Shown in pieces: positions 60,330 through 64,000 of a stretch of 64,000 nucleotides of DNA (within the stretch, counting starts at the first letter, position 1; the number at the start of each line of letters is the position of its first letter). The notes below the pieces were generated by a model, which did no database searches, was not told where the DNA came from, and saw only the letters and a program-made list of their open reading frames with translations. The position numbers were made by a program, and so were the translations under genes. The stretch comes from JASHSH01 sp036490215. GTDB lineage: Bacteria > Pseudomonadota > Alphaproteobacteria > Rhodospirillales > Magnetospirillaceae. The stretch lies in NCBI GenBank assembly GCA_036490215.1, contig DASXEH010000034.1, forward strand, positions 1-64,000. Reading direction: 5' to 3'.

Positions 60330-60431
60330 TTACTTCTTCTTCTTCGCAACCTTCTTCTTCGCAGCCGGCTTCTTGGCCTTCGTGGTCTTCTTCGCGGCGG
60401 TGCTCTTCGACTTCGTTGCCTTCTTAACCAT
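60330..60431 (-). CDS. 33-residue Lys/Ala-rich basic protein, histone H1-like
   Basis: Tiny gene on the minus strand encoding 33 residues, of which 16 are lysine: MVKKATKSKSTAAKK, then KKPAAKKKVAKKKK. AGGGGG lies 8 nt before ATG 60431, supporting real translation. The KK/AKK/PAAKKK pattern is like the C-terminal tails of histone H1 and bacterial H1-like proteins (HC1/Hc2, AlgP), which bind DNA without sequence specificity. It is far shorter than those and lacks a folded domain. It lies convergent with ssb beyond its terminator. Nucleoid or RNA binding is inferred from charge alone. Confidence 0.72.
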   Translation of the reverse strand: MVKKATKSKSTAAKKTTKAKKPAAKKKVAKKKK

Positions 60432-60849
60432 ATTAAGCCCCCTTAGTGGCTATCGGCACGGTCCGACTGTGTCGGGGATGGTGCCTATGTTGAACCAAAG
60501 GTGGTGAGGGAGAAAAAACTAAAATCACCACCAAGACACTTACACTCAGATGTCGTCACTCGAAACGACTCGCCTCGGAACCAACCGCGACACCTCTCCA
60601 GGTGAGGAAGGGAGCTTCACAACATCGAACACAACAAGCGCTCGACGCGAAAACTCACTCCTGTTGTCTACCCCGTCGACGTCTCCGCCGACACGCGATT
60701 AGGTGGTTGACGACGACAGCATACTACCACTAGCGGCGAGTTCTGCAATAACTCTCTGCGTAGATTCGCAATTTTTTTTGAAAATCGCGAGTCGCGCACC
60801 GCGATGACGACGATGGAGTGCGTCTCGCACGTCGTGCAGAATGCATTCG
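60432..60849. other. 418-bp gene-free region with secondary structure
   Basis: No credible gene is seen on either strand. Composition is lower in GC than the neighbours. Structures include CCGAC-TGT-GTCGG (60463-60475); a perfect 8-bp hairpin GGTGGTGA (60500-60507) / TCACCACC (60525-60532), about 70 nt before the basic mini-gene in its transcription direction; and a T8 run with flanking near-palindrome at about 60770-60790. It may be a long structured 5' leader of the mini-gene, a small RNA locus, or both. It also contains the upstream region of the SRAP gene. Confidence 0.5.
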
Positions 60850-61569
60850 ATGTGCAGTCGCTTCCCTCTCTCACGCACCGTCGACGAGATCGGCAAACTG
60901 TTTCGCGTCGCCGGTCCGCTCGTCAACACAACGCCGCGCTACAACATCGCGCCGACGCAGAACGTACTCGCGATCATTCGCGAGAACCCCACGGGCACAA
61001 GGGTTTTCGCAATGCTGCGCTGGGGCCTCATTCCGCATTGGGCGAAGGATGCGAGCATCGCGACGAAGCTGATCAACGCGCGCGCCGAGACGCTCGCCGA
61101 CAAACCATCCTTCCGCGATGCCTATCGTCATCGCCGCTGCGTGATCCCCGCCGACGGTTTCTATGAGTGGACGCGTGACGACCGTCACGCGCCCTTCGCG
61201 GTCGCGAAAAAAGATCGGACACCGATCGGATTCGGGGGACTCTGGGAGGAATGGAGCGATCCGACGAGTGGTGAGCGGATCAAAACCTGCACGATCATCA
61301 CCACCGAAGCGAACCCGACTTGCGCTTCGATCCACGATCGCATGCCGGTGATCATCGCCCTCGACGACATCGCGCGATGGCTCGGCGAAGAGCCGGCGAG
61401 CAATGCGATGATCGCCGCGATGCTGCGTCCGTATCCCGCGAATGATCTCGAGGTTTTTGCCGTCGACAAGCGCGTTGGCAATGTGCGCAACGACAACCCG
61501 TCACTCTTTCAACCGAAAGCGGTTTCTGAGGCCGAAACCAGCCTCAAGTATTCGCCGCGGCTTCTATAG
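60850..61569 (+). CDS. SOS response-associated peptidase-like protein (SRAP/YedK)
   Basis: 239-residue SRAP-family protein that crosslinks to abasic sites in single-stranded DNA and shields them (HMCES/YedK). The start is set at ATG 60850 so that C2 (MCSRF), the essential crosslinking residue, is exposed after Met removal; an upstream ATG at 60841 would bury it. Other marks are RYNIAPTQNVLAI, MLRWGLIPHWAK, NARAETLADKPSFRDA, the active-site Glu in PADGFYEW, and the His in IHDRMPVI. It sits near uvrA and ssb, a DNA-repair neighbourhood. The stop overlaps the convergent SMP-30 gene by 6 bp. Confidence 0.94.
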   Translation: MCSRFPLSRTVDEIGKLFRVAGPLVNTTPRYNIAPTQNVLAIIRENPTGTRVFAMLRWGLIPHWAKDASIATKLINARAETLADKPSFRDAYRHRRCVIPADGFYEWTRDDRHAPFAVAKKDRTPIGFGGLWEEWSDPTSGERIKTCTIITTEANPTCASIHDRMPVIIALDDIARWLGEEPASNAMIAAMLRPYPANDLEVFAVDKRVGNVRNDNPSLFQPKAVSEAETSLKYSPRLL

Positions 61570-62454
61570 CAAAGGCCGACCGGGCACCCGCACCCGGGTC
61601 CTATAGAGAGAGGTGGTCGCGGTCATAAAAAGATCGCGGAAATCCGCCCCGCCGAAGGTGAAATTGGCACATTTCTCAGGAGTCTTAACGATTCCAATGA
61701 GTTGACCCATGGGGTTGAAGACCTGAATGCCGCCTTCGCCCGTACAATAGACATTGCCGAGGCGATCGATCTTCATCCCATCTGCGGCCCCGGTTTCCGT
61801 CCGTTTCACCTCAGCCCACACCGCGCCACCCGAGAGACCACCGGCCGCATCGACATCGAAAACACGAATGTGCTGTCCCATCGTGTCGTTGATAAAGAGA
61901 CGGCGCTCGTCGAGGGAGAAGATCAGTCCATTGGGCTGGTTGAAGTCACTGCCGAGCAGAACGGGCTCTGGTTTACCCGGATCGATGCGATAGACACCGC
62001 GAAAGGGCAGCTCCTGCTCGCGGCGAATGCCGAAATACTCCATCCGTCCGAAACTCGGGTCCGTAAAGAAGATCGCCCCATCGCTTCGTACAACCACATC
62101 GTTGGGGCTGTTGAGCTGCTTGCCCTGATAGTGGCTCGCCAAGATGGTGAGGGCGCCGTCGGCCTCCTCGCGGACCACGCGGCTGGAGGCATGCTCGCAG
62201 GTAATGAGGCGGCCCTGCTTGTCCAAGGTGCTGCCGTTCCCCTTGTTGCTGGGATCGCGGTAGACCTCGGTCTTGCCCGATGGATGCCAGCGGTGCATCC
62301 GACCGTTGGGAATATCGCTGAAGGTGAGGTGCTGCTTTGTCGGATGCCAGACCGGCCCCTCGGTGAAACCGAACCCCGTCGCCAGGCGTTCGAGTTCCGC
62401 GGAGTCACCAACGACATCGCGAAACCGTGGATCGCGGATTTCGACGGGCATCAT
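61564..62454 (-). CDS. SMP-30/gluconolactonase-type sugar lactonase
   Basis: 296-residue six-bladed beta-propeller of the SMP-30/gluconolactonase/LRE family, which hydrolyses sugar lactones with a divalent metal. Likely metal ligands are the Glu in GFTEGPVWHP, Asn in LNSPNDVVVRSDG, Asn in NQPNGLIFS and Asp in AADGMKIDRLGNVY. The motif IFFTDPSFG is also typical. Start ATG 62454 or 62451. No sugar-catabolism genes are adjacent, so the substrate is open. Confidence 0.9.
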   Translation of the reverse strand: MMPVEIRDPRFRDVVGDSAELERLATGFGFTEGPVWHPTKQHLTFSDIPNGRMHRWHPSGKTEVYRDPSNKGNGSTLDKQGRLITCEHASSRVVREEADGALTILASHYQGKQLNSPNDVVVRSDGAIFFTDPSFGRMEYFGIRREQELPFRGVYRIDPGKPEPVLLGSDFNQPNGLIFSLDERRLFINDTMGQHIRVFDVDAAGGLSGGAVWAEVKRTETGAADGMKIDRLGNVYCTGEGGIQVFNPMGQLIGIVKTPEKCANFTFGGADFRDLFMTATTSLYRTRVRVPGRPLL

Positions 62455-62584
62455 GAATCTCCCTTTAGCGGCCGATCCGGATCGTATCGCGACCTGTGCG
62501 GCCCGCCAATGCGCGCCACCTCAGCTTTACGGGGTGTCTGGCTTCGCCTAAAGTCTCGCCCGCATTGATCTTTCGAGGTTCCGC

Positions 62585-63901
62585 ATGCGTCGTTCCAGCT
62601 ATTTCCTGCCCACCCTTAAAGAGAATCCCTCCGAGGCGCAGATCGTCTCGCATCGTTTGATGCTGCGCGCGGGGATGATGCGGCAGTCTTCTGCCGGCAT
62701 TTATAGCTGGCTGCCGCTGGGCTTCCGCGTGCTGAAGAAGATCGAACAGATCGTCCGCGAGGAACAGGATCGCGCTGGCGCACAGGAATTGCTGATGCCG
62801 ACGATCCAGCCCGCCGAGCTGTGGAAGGAAAGCGGCCGCTACGAGGATTACGGCAAGGAGATGCTGCGCATCACCGACCGCCACGACCGCGAAATGCTCT
62901 ACGGCCCGACCAATGAAGAGCTGATCACCGCGATCTTCCGCGACAGCGTGAAGAGCTACCGCGAACTGCCGCAGATGCTCTACCATATCCAATGGAAGTT
63001 CCGCGACGAGGTGCGCCCGCGGTTTGGTGTGATGCGCGGCCGCGAATTCCTGATGAAGGACGCCTATTCCTTCGACCTCGACGCGGCCGGCGCGCGGCGG
63101 TCTTATCAAAAGATGTTCGTCGCCTACATGCGCACCTTCGCCCGGATGGGGTTGAAGGCGATCCCGATGCGCGCCGATACCGGCCCGATCGGAGGTGACC
63201 TATCCCATGAGTTCCAAATCTTGGCCGAGACCGGCGAATCGGCCGTATTCGTCGACAAGGCCCTGCTGGAGGTCGATTGGGCAGGGCGGGAGGTCGACTA
63301 TTCCAAGGACCTGACCCCAATCGTCGAGGAATTGACCGGCCATTATGCTGCCACAGAGGAAAAGCACGATCCGGCCATGGAAAAGACTCTTGGCGATCGT
63401 CTGGTGGCGGCCCGCGGCATCGAAGTCGGCCATATTTTCTATTTCGGCACCAAATACTCGAAGCCCATGGGCGCGGTTCTGCCCGGTCCGAATAGCGAGC
63501 AGATCACGGTGGAAATGGGCTCTTATGGCATCGGCGTGTCGCGCCTGGTGGCCGCGATCATCGAAGCCAGTCATGACGATGCCGGCATCATTTGGCCCGA
63601 GCCCGTGGCCCCGTTCCGTGTCGGCCTGATCAATCTCAAGCCTGGCGATGCGAAATGCGACGAGGCCTGCGAGACAATCTATCGCGCACTCGGTGACGAC
63701 GTTCTTTATGACGACCGCGACGACCGCGCCGGCGTGAAATTCGCGGAGATGGACCTGATCGGCCTGCCTTGGCAGGTGGTCGTCGGGCCGAAAGGCATCG
63801 CCGGCGGCACTGTCGAGGTCAAGAAGCGCGGCGCCACGGCCAAGGAAGAAATGTCGGTCGATGCGGCCTTGGCGCGTTTCGCCAAGCCAGCAAAACTATA
63901 A
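62585..63901 (+). CDS. proS: Prolyl-tRNA synthetase
   Basis: 438-residue class II aminoacyl-tRNA synthetase charging tRNA-Pro, of the short form without an inserted editing domain, as usual in alphaproteobacteria. Motif 1 lies around SSAGIYSWLPLGFRVL, motif 2 around QWKFRDEVRPRFGVMRGREF, and motif 3 around MGSYGIGVSRLVAAI; the anticodon domain is C-terminal (PWQVVVGPKGIAGGTVEVK). ATG 62585 follows a GAGGTTCC site. A LolC/LolE-type gene follows after 17 bp, the common alphaproteobacterial order. Confidence 0.97.
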   Translation: MRRSSYFLPTLKENPSEAQIVSHRLMLRAGMMRQSSAGIYSWLPLGFRVLKKIEQIVREEQDRAGAQELLMPTIQPAELWKESGRYEDYGKEMLRITDRHDREMLYGPTNEELITAIFRDSVKSYRELPQMLYHIQWKFRDEVRPRFGVMRGREFLMKDAYSFDLDAAGARRSYQKMFVAYMRTFARMGLKAIPMRADTGPIGGDLSHEFQILAETGESAVFVDKALLEVDWAGREVDYSKDLTPIVEELTGHYAATEEKHDPAMEKTLGDRLVAARGIEVGHIFYFGTKYSKPMGAVLPGPNSEQITVEMGSYGIGVSRLVAAIIEASHDDAGIIWPEPVAPFRVGLINLKPGDAKCDEACETIYRALGDDVLYDDRDDRAGVKFAEMDLIGLPWQVVVGPKGIAGGTVEVKKRGATAKEEMSVDAALARFAKPAKL

Positions 63902-63918
63902 GAAAAGGGGTCCGCCGC

Positions 63919-64000
63919 TTGTTTTCGCCGTTCGAACGGATGGTCGCGCTCCGCTATTTGCGGTCGCGGCGGCGCGAAGGTTTCATCTCGATCATCGCCT
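63919..64000 (+). CDS. lolC: LolC/LolE lipoprotein-release permease, start only
   Basis: The first 27 codons of a gene running off the right edge. The start is TTG 63919 with AAAAGGGG about 9 nt upstream; the protein begins FSPFERMVALRYLRSRRR and EGFISIIA. The FERMVALRYLR and GFISII pattern is the N-terminus of the LolC/LolE transmembrane subunit of the LolCDE transporter, which releases lipoproteins from the inner membrane. The position after proS agrees. Confidence 0.88.
   Translation, partial: MFSPFERMVALRYLRSRRREGFISIIA

Overview
The window is a compact chromosomal segment of an alphaproteobacterium. It has high GC and short intergenic gaps. The evidence for the group is gene order: tpiA-secG-pyrG-kdsA-eno-ftsB-pdhABC-lpd-lipA-ratA, ppiD-trpE, dapA-smpB, and rpoZ-rsh-pdxJ-acpS-lepB-rnc-era-recO-parC. 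Further evidence is a lipoyl-bearing pyruvate dehydrogenase E1 beta, TrmFO, a DUF4170-type protein and clustered GANTC (CcrM) sites. kdsA and a LolC-type gene show a Gram-negative envelope. A Rhodospirillales-like lineage is plausible but not proven from this sequence alone. I found no rRNA, tRNA, CRISPR array, prophage or insertion sequence.

Left part (1-13.7 kb): this is the more accessory region. It holds a truncated acyl-CoA synthetase, an unrecognised PLP-fold protein, an HxlR regulator divergent from an NmrA-like/DsbA-like pair with a perfect palindrome between them, and a translationally coupled pair made of a TPR-ATP-grasp protein and a group II PLP decarboxylase. A fluoride exporter crcB follows, led by a fluoride riboswitch whose 3' strand is perfectly complementary to the crcB Shine-Dalgarno region. 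Next come a YibQ-type polysaccharide deacetylase and a divergent cueR/copA copper-efflux module with a textbook CueR operator.

Middle part (13.6-36.7 kb): trpE and ppiD overlap on the minus strand. The long plus-strand run carries lower glycolysis (tpiA, eno), CTP and KDO synthesis, secretion (secG), division (ftsB), the complete pyruvate dehydrogenase complex, lipoate synthesis and a coenzyme-Q-binding START protein. Between eno and ftsB there are ten GANTC sites in 177 bp, a candidate CcrM/GcrA cell-cycle promoter. A tightly coupled minus-strand run follows (lytic transglycosylase, haloacid dehalogenase, threonine dehydratase, pgpA, pncC-like). dapA-smpB starts the next plus-strand run.

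Right part (36.7-64 kb): after an inverted pair of REP-like elements come redox and repair genes (Mo-oxidoreductase, glutathione peroxidase, UPF0114, uracil-DNA glycosylase, NYN protein). A lower-GC island follows with a GNAT gene, a small unknown and a divergent LysR regulator. The conserved rpoZ-to-parC block is interrupted by two glycosyltransferase-like genes. The end holds trmFO, a tandem DUF4170 protein, uvrA/ssb, a 33-residue lysine/alanine-rich basic peptide gene, an SRAP protein, an SMP-30-type lactonase, proS and the start of a LolC/LolE gene.

The best candidates for something new are the TPR-ATP-grasp/decarboxylase pair, the GANTC cluster at ftsB, the basic mini-protein with its structured 418-bp flank, and the GNAT/unknown/LysR island. 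None of these is proven to be a new system.
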